64,000 bases of DNA, taken from positions 1,302,001-1,366,000 of the forward strand of contig NZ_AP025514.1 of assembly GCF_024347655.1 (NCBI RefSeq). Direction: 5' to 3'. Of the stretch, positions 29,486 through 40,250 are shown piece by piece. How positions within the stretch are numbered: position 1 is the first letter of the stretch; each line of letters begins with the position of its first letter. This DNA is from Vibrio toranzoniae. GTDB taxonomy: Bacteria; Pseudomonadota; Gammaproteobacteria; Enterobacterales; Vibrionaceae. A program made the position numbers and the translations under genes. The notes below the pieces were generated by a model that saw only the letters and a list, made by a program, of their open reading frames with translations, made no database searches and had not been told where the DNA came from.

Positions 29486-31157
29486 AAACCTATTTCGACT
29501 ACTGGCCGTTTTATCGAGTGGACGCTGGGGTATTGCTCTGATTTCGGCCGTATTCCCAAGTATTATTATGATGGGCTTTGGTCTTTTCTTGGCGATTAAA
29601 TACGGTTACTTACTGGAAATGTCGATTGTCATTGCTGTGAGTACTTTGTTTTTTACTATTCCTTTATATGTTTCTAGTCGTTCTTCACGTCAAGCATTGC
29701 ATAGACAGTCTGTCATTCACAAGTCTCCCTCAAATACTGAGCAAAATAGCACGGGGGATTCTGAATCAGAGATAAAGCATGACAATATTGATATTAACGA
29801 TGCGTTGGTTAAGGCTTCTCTTGATTGGTCTCAAAAGGAGTTGTCGATCTGGAATGAATCAAAACACTATGTACGCCAACAATTAATGATCGATGTCGAG
29901 TGGGGGAATCTCGACCAAACTGGTTTAGAGATACTTGAATTCGTCGCTGAAAAGTTTGATAAAAAATCACTCGATTTTTCAATTCCCGAAGGGCTAAAGC
30001 TTTTTGAAGAAGTCAGCCGGAGATACAAATTGGTGGTGCGGGAGCATATACCGGGTATCGAGTACCTGAAGGTCTCCTATATTAAAGCAGGATACGAAGC
30101 CTATGATCGATATGGCGAGCTAGGGCTGAAGATCGTCAAAGCGGCTATCTGGGGAAATCACCTTAAAAATCTGTACCTGAACCCTTTGAAAGTCGTTTCT
30201 GATTTAGGCCGAGAGCAAGCGACATCGTCAATGACCAAAGGTGTGGTCGATGATATGCAGTATGCTGCAAAACAAGCCTTGTTAGATGAGGTTGCAGCCG
30301 TGGCAATTGATCTTTATAGCGGACGCTTCAGCATTGAAGATGAAGCACTAAGAACATCGGAGGTTTCTGAACTGGACGAACAGCGTTTTGCTCCAGAATT
30401 AGAACCCGTAAGAATTGTGCTGGTGGGGCAAACAAGCTCGGGGAAATCCTCACTGATTAATGCACTCAAACAAGAGTTGGTCGCTGAAGTTGATGTTCTA
30501 CCATCAACTGATGCTTCAACCGTCTACAACGCGTTTGTGGACGACAATGATGTTAGAGTTGTTGATCTTCAGGGGTTGGATGGTAACGCCAAAACCGAAG
30601 CCTTAATGCTTAAGGAGATGACTCAAGCAGATGTTGTGTTATGGGTGCTTAAGGCCAACCAGTCTGCACGTGAATTGGATAAGCAATTGAAAGATAAATT
30701 TGATGCTTTCTATGACGATCCTAAAAACATTTCTCGTAAAAAACCTATTGTAATATCGGTCGTGAATCAAGTGGATAGATTAAAGCCGGTTAATGACTGG
30801 CAGCCTCCTTATGATTTAGGTAATCCTACATCGACAAAAGCTAAAACCATCGCTCAAGCACTCGAATATAACCATATGTTGTTGCAAACCGATATCGTAT
30901 TGCCACTCGCTATCGCGCCAGAAAAGGCGGAGTTTGGATTAGAGGCTCTGAAGCGAACGCTAATCGAAGGCATAGCCGATGCGAACAATGTTCAGAGAAA
31001 TCGCCAGCGTTTAGAAGCAATCAAAAGAGGGAGATCGGTCAAAGGTCAACTGAATAAAGCGGTAAATGCCGGTAAGAAGGTGGCACCAAGCGCATTGAAA
31101 GCAGCGACACCAAAATTGGCTGAAATGGCAATCAAGCAAGCGGTTAAGAAAAAGTAA
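29472..31157 (+). CDS. Membrane-anchored GTPase, partner of the upstream GTPase
   Basis: 561 residues. Two N-terminal transmembrane helices (about 18-40 and 45-65) are followed by a helical cytoplasmic region (~100-300) and a GTPase domain. G1 is VGQTSSGKSSLINAL (~318-332), G3 DLQGLD (~367), G4 NQVD (~432). The Lys/Ala-rich C-terminus is basic. It overlaps the preceding gene by 14 bp. Paired GTPases of this kind are sometimes compared with bacterial dynamin-like or stress GTPases, but no assigned role can be read here. Confidence 0.8.
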   Translation: MKKIRNLFRLLAVLSSGRWGIALISAVFPSIIMMGFGLFLAIKYGYLLEMSIVIAVSTLFFTIPLYVSSRSSRQALHRQSVIHKSPSNTEQNSTGDSESEIKHDNIDINDALVKASLDWSQKELSIWNESKHYVRQQLMIDVEWGNLDQTGLEILEFVAEKFDKKSLDFSIPEGLKLFEEVSRRYKLVVREHIPGIEYLKVSYIKAGYEAYDRYGELGLKIVKAAIWGNHLKNLYLNPLKVVSDLGREQATSSMTKGVVDDMQYAAKQALLDEVAAVAIDLYSGRFSIEDEALRTSEVSELDEQRFAPELEPVRIVLVGQTSSGKSSLINALKQELVAEVDVLPSTDASTVYNAFVDDNDVRVVDLQGLDGNAKTEALMLKEMTQADVVLWVLKANQSARELDKQLKDKFDAFYDDPKNISRKKPIVISVVNQVDRLKPVNDWQPPYDLGNPTSTKAKTIAQALEYNHMLLQTDIVLPLAIAPEKAEFGLEALKRTLIEGIADANNVQRNRQRLEAIKRGRSVKGQLNKAVNAGKKVAPSALKAATPKLAEMAIKQAVKKK

Positions 31158-31382
31158 CTAAGGACTGAATTTACAATGACGTTCTAGTGAGATGCTTGCG
31201 CTTTATTAATACGCGTTCTTGTTAGAGTTCACTAGCATCCGGAGTCTACTATAGGTTATTGAATGTATAAGGGAGTATATATTATTATTTAGCTCTCCGA
31301 ACTAGTTTAATAGTATATAACCCGATGGCATTCACAGTTTATATAATGCGTTATCGTATTTTATTACTATTCTAAAGGTTGA

Positions 31383-31432
31383 TCACATTTATACTTTTTT
31401 AATCTGTCTTTATAAAATAATCATACTATATT
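31383..31432 (+). promoter_or_regulatory. Candidate CRP-dependent tna promoter
   Basis: A TCACA half-site at 31383-31387 (in GATCACATTT) lies about 45 bp before a TACTATATT -10-like element (31424-31432). Transcription would then start near 31440, which puts the CRP site near -60, as in the E. coli tna operon. The left CRP half is poor. Inference from spacing and the known catabolite control of tna. Confidence 0.35.
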
Positions 31433-31472
31433 TAACGTTCGGTTCATCTTGATTTCAACGTAGGGATATATT

Positions 31473-31571
31473 GTGAACATGTACCTGAAATGGCAATCAA
31501 CAACATGGCTAACCTTGTTAGCTTGGTATACTTTAGATCACCAGCTCTCGTTCCACCTTTCTTCAGAGTAG
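31473..31571 (+). CDS. tnaC: Tryptophanase operon leader peptide, TnaC-like
   Basis: A 32-codon frame 314 bp upstream of tnaA. It starts at GTG (31473-31475) with GGGA six bases upstream; an ATG two codons on is the alternative. The peptide reads MNMYLKWQSTTW, LTLLAWYTLD, HQLSFHLSSE, then TAG. In known TnaC peptides a Trp, an Asp four residues later and a Pro twelve residues later set up tryptophan-dependent ribosome stalling. Here Trp18 and Asp22 fit, but position 30 is Ser (TCT), not Pro. Position, length and the W-x3-D motif support the call. Confidence 0.75.
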   Translation: MNMYLKWQSTTWLTLLAWYTLDHQLSFHLSSE

Positions 31572-31885
31572 TATCCTCTAGGCGTCACGCGCCAGCAGAG
31601 CCCATGAGCTTTGCCCAATTCTATTAATTTCGTCTTTAAGACATGTCGTAACTCATGCGTTTAGTATTTTTTTTATGCATGGAGATCTTGTCTCTTAGTC
31701 ATTATTAATTGAAAACTAATCAATACGCCATTGATTAAATAATCTATTTCTAGCTATTAATTTATATCGTAATTATCACGAGCGTGATCGTACGTGAAAT
31801 AAAATTAATGGTGATTACTCGTGACATCTAAAAATAATGAATTTAGCTTTTTCACCTTAGGCTGAATTTGTGGAAAGGTACTATT
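31572..31885 (+). promoter_or_regulatory. tnaC-tnaA spacer, presumed Rho-dependent attenuation region
   Basis: No ORF of note. The part just after tnaC is relatively C-rich (about 31572-31615) and could be a rut site, as expected for this operon type. A perfect 14-bp palindrome ATCACGAGCGTGAT is at 31775-31788, and CGTGA recurs at about 31783, 31793 and 31824. The tnaA Shine-Dalgarno AAAGG is at 31874-31878. Confidence 0.45.
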
Positions 31886-33358
31886 ATGGAAAATTTCAAA
31901 CATCTACCAGAACCGTTTCGTATTCGCGTTGTAGAGCCAGTAAAAAGAACAACTCGCGCTTATCGTGAGCAAGCCATTGTCGAAGCGGGTATGAACCCAT
32001 TTCTGCTCGACAGTGATGATGTGTTCATCGATTTACTGACCGACAGCGGGACCGGTTCAATCACTCAACGTATGCAAGCAGCGATGTTAATGGGTGATGA
32101 AGCCTACAGTGGTAGTCGCAGTTACTATGCACTGTCGAATGCGGTGAAAGATATCTTCGGCTATGAGCTGACCATTCCTACTCACCAAGGGCGTGGCGCA
32201 GAGCAGATTTACATTCCTGTTCTTATCAAGAAGCGTGAAATGGAAAAGGGACTCGATCGTAGCAAAATGGTCGCTTTGTCGAACTACTTCTTCGATACCA
32301 CGCAAGGCCACACTCAAGTGAATTGCTGCGTGGCGAAGAACGTTTATACCAAGGAAGCGTTTGACACCTCAGTGAATGCCGACTTTAAAGGCAACTTCGA
32401 CATCGTCAAATTGGAAGAGGCGATCTTAGAAGCGGGCGCAGCAAACGTTCCATACATTGTAAGCACCATTACCTGTAACTCTGCGGGTGGACAGCCAGTG
32501 TCTATCGCCAATCTAAAAGCCGTTTATGAAATCGCTCAAAAGTACGACATTCCTGTGATCATGGACTCTGCGCGCTACGCTGAAAATGCTTACTTTATTC
32601 AACAGCGCGAAGCGGGTTATCAAGATTGGACAATTGAACAGATCACACGTGAATCATACAAATATGCAGATGGTTTAGCCATGTCTGCCAAGAAAGATGC
32701 CATGGTACAAATGGGCGGCTTGTTGTGCTTTAAAGACGACTCTTTCATGGATGTGTACACAGAATGTCGAACCCTGTGCGTCGTGCAAGAAGGTTTCCCA
32801 ACCTATGGTGGCTTAGAGGGCGGTGCAATGGAACGCCTTGCTGTTGGGCTATATGACGGCATGCGTCAAGATTGGCTGGAGTACCGCATTGGTCAGGTTC
32901 AATACCTCGTCGATGGTTTGGAAGCGATAGGCATCGTGTGTCAGCAAGCGGGCGGTCATGCTGCGTTTGTGGATGCGGGTAAACTGCTTCCTCATATTCC
33001 GGCTAATCAGTTCCCAGCTCATGCTTTGGCGTGCGAGTTGTACAAGGTGGCAGGCATAAGAGCGGTTGAAATAGGTTCATTATTGCAAGGACGTGATCCG
33101 GCTACTGGAGAGCAACACCCATGTCCAGCTGAGTTACTGCGTCTTACCATTCCTAGAGCGACATACACACAAACCCACATGGATTTCATCATTGAAGCGT
33201 TTGAAAAAGTGAAAGGGAATGGCGGGCAAGTAAAAGGCTTAGATTTTACCTATGAGCCAACAGTATTAAGACACTTTACTGCTCGTTTGAAAGAAGTTGA
33301 AATCAAAGAGAAGCAAACAGAAGCTAAGGATGAACCAACGCTCGAAGAAGAATTTTAA
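31886..33358 (+). CDS. tnaA: Tryptophanase
   Basis: A PLP enzyme splitting tryptophan into indole, pyruvate and ammonia. 490 residues from ATG 31886, which has AAAGG at proper spacing; the upstream ATG-less extension to 31868 is unsupported. The PLP lysine is Lys270 in [12 protein letters not shown], the same number as in E. coli. [19 protein letters not shown] and [12 protein letters not shown] are typical active-site regions. No tnaB permease gene follows; a terminator does. Indole is a signal molecule in vibrios. Confidence 0.97.
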   Translation: MENFKHLPEPFRIRVVEPVKRTTRAYREQAIVEAGMNPFLLDSDDVFIDLLTDSGTGSITQRMQAAMLMGDEAYSGSRSYYALSNAVKDIFGYELTIPTHQGRGAEQIYIPVLIKKREMEKGLDRSKMVALSNYFFDTTQGHTQVNCCVAKNVYTKEAFDTSVNADFKGNFDIVKLEEAILEAGAANVPYIVSTITCNSAGGQPVSIANLKAVYEIAQKYDIPVIMDSARYAENAYFIQQREAGYQDWTIEQITRESYKYADGLAMSAKKDAMVQMGGLLCFKDDSFMDVYTECRTLCVVQEGFPTYGGLEGGAMERLAVGLYDGMRQDWLEYRIGQVQYLVDGLEAIGIVCQQAGGHAAFVDAGKLLPHIPANQFPAHALACELYKVAGIRAVEIGSLLQGRDPATGEQHPCPAELLRLTIPRATYTQTHMDFIIEAFEKVKGNGGQVKGLDFTYEPTVLRHFTARLKEVEIKEKQTEAKDEPTLEEEF

Positions 33359-33385
33359 AATAAAATAATTTAACAGTTAAGAATA

Positions 33386-33415
33386 GAAAGGCTCTTTTGG
33401 GGGCCTTTCTTTGTT
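33386..33415 (+). terminator. Terminator of tnaA
   Basis: GAAAGGC pairs with GCCTTTC around a 10-base loop, followed by TTTGTTGTTT. Confidence 0.85.
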
Positions 33416-33539
33416 GTTTGCCTATTTACTGAGTAAGAAGCGTATATACCAAATGTATATTTACATAGGGCATATACGCTGAAGTGTTAGTTAATCACTC
33501 ATTAGGGCATCGACAATGAAGCCCTCAACGTGAAAAATA

Positions 33540-34775
33540 TTATTCTGTAGGTGAAATTATTACAGGTGCGAACGACGCGACCGCATTCCCCCCAGCACCA
33601 GGATGATCAACATAAGAAGTGTTTTGCATCAAAGTGTAGAATACGTCAACGAAGTCATCGTCATTCACGAGTACACCATCAGGAATCACATCGATAATCT
33701 TGCCTGTGATCTGAGGGATGATCGCATACCCTTGAACTTCAGGATCAGGAATCATTTTCAGTATCTCTTCTGCGGCTTCTACCAGCAGTTTGGCTAACGC
33801 TTTGTAGTCGGTGCCGTCATCGTGTTCCATCAAAATCATGTCTGCTGCTCCCCAGCGGTAGCGAGGCCAGAAGATCACGGTTTGATTTGGGTAATACGTC
33901 TGTTTGTCGTAGTCCAGATAAGGCATCTCAACGAGGTCAATCTGTGGTTCTACACGACTCGAATCGACCCCAGTGACGATAGCATAGATTTCAGCTTTGC
34001 CAGAGATCCACGGTTCTTGATCGACAGCCAAACGGATTTTCGTTAACTGTGTGGTGTTCAACGGCTCAGGTTCCGACATCGCCATCGAGCGTTTAGCTTT
34101 GCCCATAAACGTTTGTTTCTGGAACTTACTGTTTTTAATCCCTTTACTGTCTTCATTATCGCCAGTGTTTTTGGAGGCAGAATTGATTTGGGTTGCAGTA
34201 CCTAGCTTGTTCATCTCGGCCCGCATCGCCATTAGGCCTGCTTTGAGCTCTTCAGCACCATTACTATCAACGACAAACACAGGAACGTCTGGCATTTGGT
34301 ACACGTCTAATTGATGAACTTGTCCGTACACGTCATACGCTTCAATGTATTGCCAATTCGAATCATCGCCTGATGGTTCAAATGCAAACAGCGGGTTTTC
34401 GCCATTCTTCCAAGCTTCAATCATCGCTTCATCAGCCATGCGAATCTCTAACACAGAGTCGCTGAAATTATTGATCCCTTTCATCTTGCGATAGCCAAGA
34501 TCCGCTTTCTGCATCTTGTTAGAGAATGCGGAGTAGGGCTGAGAAGAGTTCAGTTTGTCTATTGGTGTGGATAGACTCTTTTGTGAAATTTGAGCCTTTA
34601 AAGAAAGCTCAAGATCGGAATAACGCTCGCTGATTTGCAACGCCAAAGATTGCTTTTGTGCTGAGGAGTTCTCTGAAAGAGAGCGTGCGTCTGTTGTGTC
34701 GATATTGTTTGCATAGGACTGGAAGCCAACCACTGTCGTTGCAAGCACCATACTGATAGAAATAGATGGTCTCAT
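33540..34775 (-). CDS. Secreted protein of unknown function, DUF3103-like
   Basis: 411 residues with a Sec signal peptide (MRPSISISMVLATTVVGFQSYA). The mature part has no known catalytic motif that I can see. It resembles the DUF3103 family of Vibrio exported proteins; this is by recall, not by search. Notable segments are a linker rich in Ser, Asn and Lys (~195-230) and an acidic C-terminal half with many aromatic residues (YLDYDKQTYYPNQ, FWPRYRWG). Single gene, own promoter region 34776-34900. Confidence 0.7.
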   Translation of the reverse strand: MRPSISISMVLATTVVGFQSYANNIDTTDARSLSENSSAQKQSLALQISERYSDLELSLKAQISQKSLSTPIDKLNSSQPYSAFSNKMQKADLGYRKMKGINNFSDSVLEIRMADEAMIEAWKNGENPLFAFEPSGDDSNWQYIEAYDVYGQVHQLDVYQMPDVPVFVVDSNGAEELKAGLMAMRAEMNKLGTATQINSASKNTGDNEDSKGIKNSKFQKQTFMGKAKRSMAMSEPEPLNTTQLTKIRLAVDQEPWISGKAEIYAIVTGVDSSRVEPQIDLVEMPYLDYDKQTYYPNQTVIFWPRYRWGAADMILMEHDDGTDYKALAKLLVEAAEEILKMIPDPEVQGYAIIPQITGKIIDVIPDGVLVNDDDFVDVFYTLMQNTSYVDHPGAGGNAVASFAPVIISPTE

Positions 34776-35111
34776 AAATAATCCTTATTTTAATTTTTAT
34801 CATTAATAGAGCATTTGCCCTATAAGGATTAACCTATCAGTAAGGTGAATGTGTTTAAAAGTTAGACAACTTATTTTTATTTCGTTGTGCAGCACAGGAT
34901 CTCAATTTAAACAATTTATAAAATATTAAGTGAGTGCTGACTTGCTATATCCAAATTTATAAACCGACCATTAGTTAATTAACAAAATTATTAACTGTAT
35001 AGCCTGGGCTTGTAGGTTTGTAGGGATTTAGAGCGCTTAGGTATGAGGGTATCTGTTGGCTTGTATAAGTCAGATAAGAAAAAGGGCGAGCGCTTGGCTA
35101 ACCCTTTTATG

Positions 35112-35139
35112 TTTATAAGCGCACGGCAACGCTTATAAA
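35112..35139. repeat. Perfect 10-bp inverted repeat
   Basis: TTTATAAGCG and CGCTTATAAA are separated by eight bases (CACGGCAA). No T run follows directly, so it is a poor terminator. It may be an operator or an RNA hairpin. Confidence 0.6.
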
Positions 35140-35209
35140 TACTGACTGTTGTTGGTCTTGGATTTAAGTACCAAGTCTCTAGATAAATCTAACTGCTTAA
35201 TAAGCAATG

Positions 35210-35233
35210 AAGCCTACTCATGTGAGTAGGCTT
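35210..35233. terminator. Terminator after the vibriolysin gene
   Basis: AAGCCTACTC / GAGTAGGCTT with loop ATGT, a perfect 10-bp stem 37 bp beyond the protease stop codon. Confidence 0.7.
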
Positions 35234-35269
35234 TGTTATTGGTTGCGACCTTCAACGGTACGTTCTAAC

Positions 35270-37162
<1,893 letters not shown>

Positions 37163-37236
37163 TTAATGCCATGTGTTGCGAATCAAGATTGGGAGAGCGT
37201 GTGGAATTATGGCAAGTTTTTCAGGAAAATTAAATT

Positions 37237-37256
37237 TTATAGTATGTAAACTATAA
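37237..37256. promoter_or_regulatory. Inverted repeat upstream of vibriolysin
   Basis: TTATAGT and ACTATAA are perfect 7-bp arms around ATGTAA, 144 bp before the protease start. Possible operator. AT-rich context makes chance less unlikely. Confidence 0.45.
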
Positions 37257-37269
37257 TATACAAAAAACA

Positions 37270-37291
37270 TTATTGATTGTTATGTTGATAA
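37270..37291. promoter_or_regulatory. LuxR/HapR-like box upstream of vibriolysin
   Basis: Begins TTATTGAT and ends TTGATAA. Against the palindromic V. harveyi LuxR consensus I count 15 of 22 matches, with the whole left half-site exact. It lies 177 bp upstream of the protease ATG. HapR/LuxR activation of this protease family is established, this site is a prediction. Confidence 0.5.
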
Positions 37292-37601
37292 TTCTTTAAT
37301 TTTAAACTTTTATTATAAATACATGAAATTACGATAGTTCCTATAATTTATTCTGTTTTAATTTTATGTATTCGTCTTTCCTATTGAGGAGTGTGTTTTT
37401 TCGTTTTTTATTAAATTACAAAGTTAATAATAACGACATTTTCGTAGTGGTGATAGATGTTAATTCTATCAATGTTGAGGTTTGATAGCGGTTGTTAAAC
37501 ACAGCTCCCAGTTTTATGAATTAATTAGTGTTAGAAGAGAATGGTTATATATTTCCCGTCACTAAAAAGAAGTGCGAATTAGACCTGTGAAAGGAGAAAC
37601 T

Positions 37602-38219
37602 ATGAGCTCAGGAAGCATTAGAAATGTAGTCTTTGATATTGGTAACGTGATTGTCCGTTGGGCTCCTTTGGAAATAGTAAAGCTCACATTTGGTGAGGTT
37701 AAAGCTCCTGAGGTATTGGTTAAGGCTATTTTTCAGTCTGGAACTTGGCTCGATTTAAATAAAGGTTTAATTTCAGAATCTGATGCTAAAGCGCAGTATC
37801 AGCAGTTTCTTAATTTATCAGACTTGGAATGTGAGCGCTTATTTTACTACGTCAAACAAACACAAATCCTTATTTTCGGCTCTATTGATCTTCTGCAGCG
37901 TGTTAAGTTAGCAGGTTACAACGTTTATGCGTTAACAGATAATGTTCACGAAATTGTTTCCCATCTTAAGTCTACATACACGTTTTGGCCTTTATTTGAC
38001 GGAGCGACAGTGTCTGCGGAGTTGGGGCTACTCAAACCCCAAGCAGAAATCTATCAATCGTTACTTATGCAGTATAGATTAGATGCTTCGGAAACCATAT
38101 TTATAGACGACATGCCGCGTAATGTGATGGGCGCAAACGCTGTTGGTATTACTGGAGTTCAATTTGAAAATGCAGCTCAATGTGAGGAAGCTTTAAAAGC
38201 TTTAGGCCTGTCTTTCTGA
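37602..38219 (+). CDS. HAD-superfamily hydrolase, subfamily IA (YihX-like)
   Basis: 205 residues from ATG 37602, preceded by AAAGGAG five bases away. Motif I is FDIGNVIV with nucleophile Asp12; the DxGN form matches YihX-type sugar-phosphate phosphatases, where the second Asp of the usual DxD is absent. Motif II is ALTDN, motif III the Lys of GLLKPQAEIY, motif IV FIDDMPRN. The enzyme probably dephosphorylates a small phosphorylated metabolite in the cytoplasm. Stands alone with its own Shine-Dalgarno site. Confidence 0.88.
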   Translation: MSSGSIRNVVFDIGNVIVRWAPLEIVKLTFGEVKAPEVLVKAIFQSGTWLDLNKGLISESDAKAQYQQFLNLSDLECERLFYYVKQTQILIFGSIDLLQRVKLAGYNVYALTDNVHEIVSHLKSTYTFWPLFDGATVSAELGLLKPQAEIYQSLLMQYRLDASETIFIDDMPRNVMGANAVGITGVQFENAAQCEEALKALGLSF

Positions 38220-38414
38220 ATCATTGGATTTCTATATAATAAGAGACTTCACTATTTGCTATACAGTAGAATGACTATGATGGTTTTAGCTAGGTCGATA
38301 CAGCTGAACTAAGGCTAATCAGACATAGTGTCTCGGTGTTGTTAAATACCACACAAATGTGGAAGGTCCTTAAGAGGGAGAATACATGTTACTCGTTAAA
38401 TTCAAGGAGGAGAT

Positions 38415-38828
38415 ATGGGGTTACTAATTGGTCCAGTAGTGATTTTTTGGATCGTTTCATTCTTTTTTACTTGGCGTATGGGATATTACCTTTTGGTAGA
38501 TAAACCATTTTTTCCTTATATATTCACCGTGATTATCATAGCTGTCTTCGGTGCGCTAACCTATGTTATGGGTGGTTTGTTTACCTTTAAAGATCGCAGC
38601 GAACTTTGGGCATTTGAAATCCCATGGTTTTTCCTCGTGAATAAATATGCTTTTGTATTATTTGTTTGCTCAGTAATGGCTTACCTATTTGGAAGCAATA
38701 TTTTTACCGGAAATATCTCAAAAGCAGTGATTTTTATTATTGCTTTTTCGATCGCTTTGGGAAATCTAGTAGGGTGTTTGAGCTCTAACACCTTTATGCA
38801 AAAGTATAATATTTCAGAAACGTACTAA
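38415..38828 (+). CDS. Unknown four-helix membrane protein
   Basis: 137 residues, four hydrophobic helices at roughly 3-20, 33-54, 76-95 and 100-120. Very strong Shine-Dalgarno (AAGGAGGAGAT) before the ATG, which makes it a credible gene. No family recognised. Rich in Phe, Ile and Tyr, and lower in GC than its neighbours, which suggests acquired DNA. Confidence 0.75.
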   Translation: MGLLIGPVVIFWIVSFFFTWRMGYYLLVDKPFFPYIFTVIIIAVFGALTYVMGGLFTFKDRSELWAFEIPWFFLVNKYAFVLFVCSVMAYLFGSNIFTGNISKAVIFIIAFSIALGNLVGCLSSNTFMQKYNISETY

Positions 38829-39100
38829 GCTATCCGTTTTCAGTTATTCGTTTTTGGAGAAGAAGCAAGTTTCAATTACGGATGTATCTGATTTACCCGT
38901 TTGGAGTTCTTATTATTCAACCAAGTAATTTTAAAGGGATTCGGAATGTATGGCATTGTCACTGTGTGGTTGCGGTCACCCTATGGTTGCAGTGACTCAG
39001 GTATTGCTTGCTCATACTTTAGCAGCGTTATGTTGACAAGTGGAGCATCGGTCTGATATCCATTTATAGTCTTAATCATAGTTCGACCTAAGGAGAGTTT

Positions 39101-39364
39101 GTGAATCAAGGTGTTGAATTGGATGTAGATATCGGTAAGAAACATATAGTGATTCAGCGCCGTTATGAGGCTTTAGGTGCATTCAATGATTTGTTAATAG
39201 CTGTTTGGTTTTTGATCGGTAGTTTTTTCTTTTTAAATGAGTCTCTTATTGAAAGTGGTACTTGGTTATTTATAGTGGGTAGTGCGCAGTTAATCATTAA
39301 GCCATTGATCAAGCTAATAAGTTTAGTTCATGTTAGTAGAGCGTCCAAACCATTGACACAATAG
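39101..39364 (+). CDS. YrhK-like small membrane protein
   Basis: 87 residues from GTG with AAGGAGA upstream. The pattern IVIQRRYEALGAFNDLLIAVWFLIGSFFFL...LFIVGSAQLIIKPLIKL, two membrane helices behind a short basic cytoplasmic stretch, matches the YrhK family (function unknown). Stands alone, followed by the DUF1801 gene 34 bp on. Confidence 0.75.
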   Translation: MNQGVELDVDIGKKHIVIQRRYEALGAFNDLLIAVWFLIGSFFFLNESLIESGTWLFIVGSAQLIIKPLIKLISLVHVSRASKPLTQ

Positions 39365-39397
39365 TTACGCCATTTGTTAGGATCATCGGAGGTTTCC

Positions 39398-39802
39398 GTG
39401 GACAAGCTAGTCAAAAATCGTTTTGAAGAATATCCGGAGAACGCTCGAATTCGACTAGAAGAGCTGCGCTCTCTCATTTTTGAGCTGTCCTGTGAATTAA
39501 AGTTAGGGGAAGTCGAAGAATCTCTTAAGTGGGGAGAGCCTAGTTACAGTGTTAAAGCGGGCAGCCCAATTCGAATTGATTGGAAATTGAAATCGCCGAA
39601 TAACTGCTCTTTATTTTTCAACTGCCAAACTAAGCTCGTTGATACATTTCGAGAGTTACACGGAGATACACTGCAGTTTCAAGGTAATAGAGCAATTGTA
39701 TTGCATTTATCTGAGCCCATGCCTGAGGTAGCAATCAAACAGTGCTTGGAGCTTGCTTTAACTTATCAAAAACGAAAGCATCTACCGCTTCTTGGAGCTT
39801 AA
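39398..39802 (+). CDS. DUF1801-like protein
   Basis: 134 residues. I start at GTG 39398, which has CGGAGG five bases upstream, rather than the TTG at 39374. The fold family is the DUF1801/YdhG type: RLEELRSLIFELS, ESLKWGEPSY, IRIDWK, CSLFFNCQTKLVDTF, VLHLSEPMPEVAIKQCLELALTYQK. This family is related to frataxin-like and iron-related folds, but the role is unknown. Possibly co-transcribed with the YrhK-like gene. Confidence 0.8.
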   Translation: MDKLVKNRFEEYPENARIRLEELRSLIFELSCELKLGEVEESLKWGEPSYSVKAGSPIRIDWKLKSPNNCSLFFNCQTKLVDTFRELHGDTLQFQGNRAIVLHLSEPMPEVAIKQCLELALTYQKRKHLPLLGA

Positions 39803-39937
39803 TAAGGCACTAATAACTCTGAAGAAGGTGACTGTTTTCTTCGATAAATGAAGAGCTTGCTAAATAGATAACCGCATCGACATAGACAGTTTCACGTTGT
39901 CACGGAGTAAAGTGAAAGTGATGTGTAGGAAAAAGAA

Positions 39938-39966
39938 AGCCTAAGCGCTGATATGCGGCTTAGGCT
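39938..39966 (-). terminator. Terminator belonging to the truncated mesD copy
   Basis: AGCCTAAGC / GCTTAGGCT with an 11-base loop, followed on the minus strand by TTTCTTTTT. The intact mesD at 46 kb has a very similar hairpin at the same relative place, so gene end and terminator are homologous. Confidence 0.8.
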
Positions 39967-40038
39967 GTGATAACTGGTTTAAGCTTCAAGAGCTAGGATT
40001 AGACTTCAAGAGTTAGTTTTGGACATACGGATAAAAGG

Positions 40039-40250
40039 TTACGCTGATAGCTCTTTTCGAACAATCTCTGCACCAGCACTTAACGCATTGAGCTTAGCCG
40101 ATGCTATTTGACGAGGTAGGGGCGCCATACCACAGTTGGTACATGGGTAGAGTTTATCGGCGTCAATATACTTAAGTGTTTCTCTAAGAGTGCTGGCGAC
40201 TTCTTCCGGTGTTTCAATCGAATCGGTTGCCACATCAATCGCACCTGGTT
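40039..40250 (-). pseudogene. 3' remnant of a second mesD-like methionine synthase gene
   Basis: The last ~69 codons of a MetE-like gene, ending KELSA. Over about 64 residues it differs from the intact mesD C-terminus (46081-47109) at only about four positions, yet the DNA differs at about one base in five, nearly all synonymous. It keeps the zinc-site segment YPCTNCGM. Similarity stops abruptly at about 40248-40250, at the GAIDVAT codons; there is no start or N-terminal ~270 residues. The high silent divergence argues against a recent copy of the local gene and for an ortholog from a related Vibrio, or an old paralog. Confidence 0.85.

Larger units (their letters stand above)
34776..35269. 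other. 494-bp intergenic region
   Basis: No gene seen. It contains the promoter side of the DUF3103-like gene (AT-rich, 34776-35000), a perfect inverted repeat at 35112-35139 and the vibriolysin terminator at 35210-35233. Confidence 0.6.

Noticed and set aside
35112..35139. Terminator for the DUF3103-like gene
   Set aside because: The gene reads away from it and no T run follows the stem on either strand.
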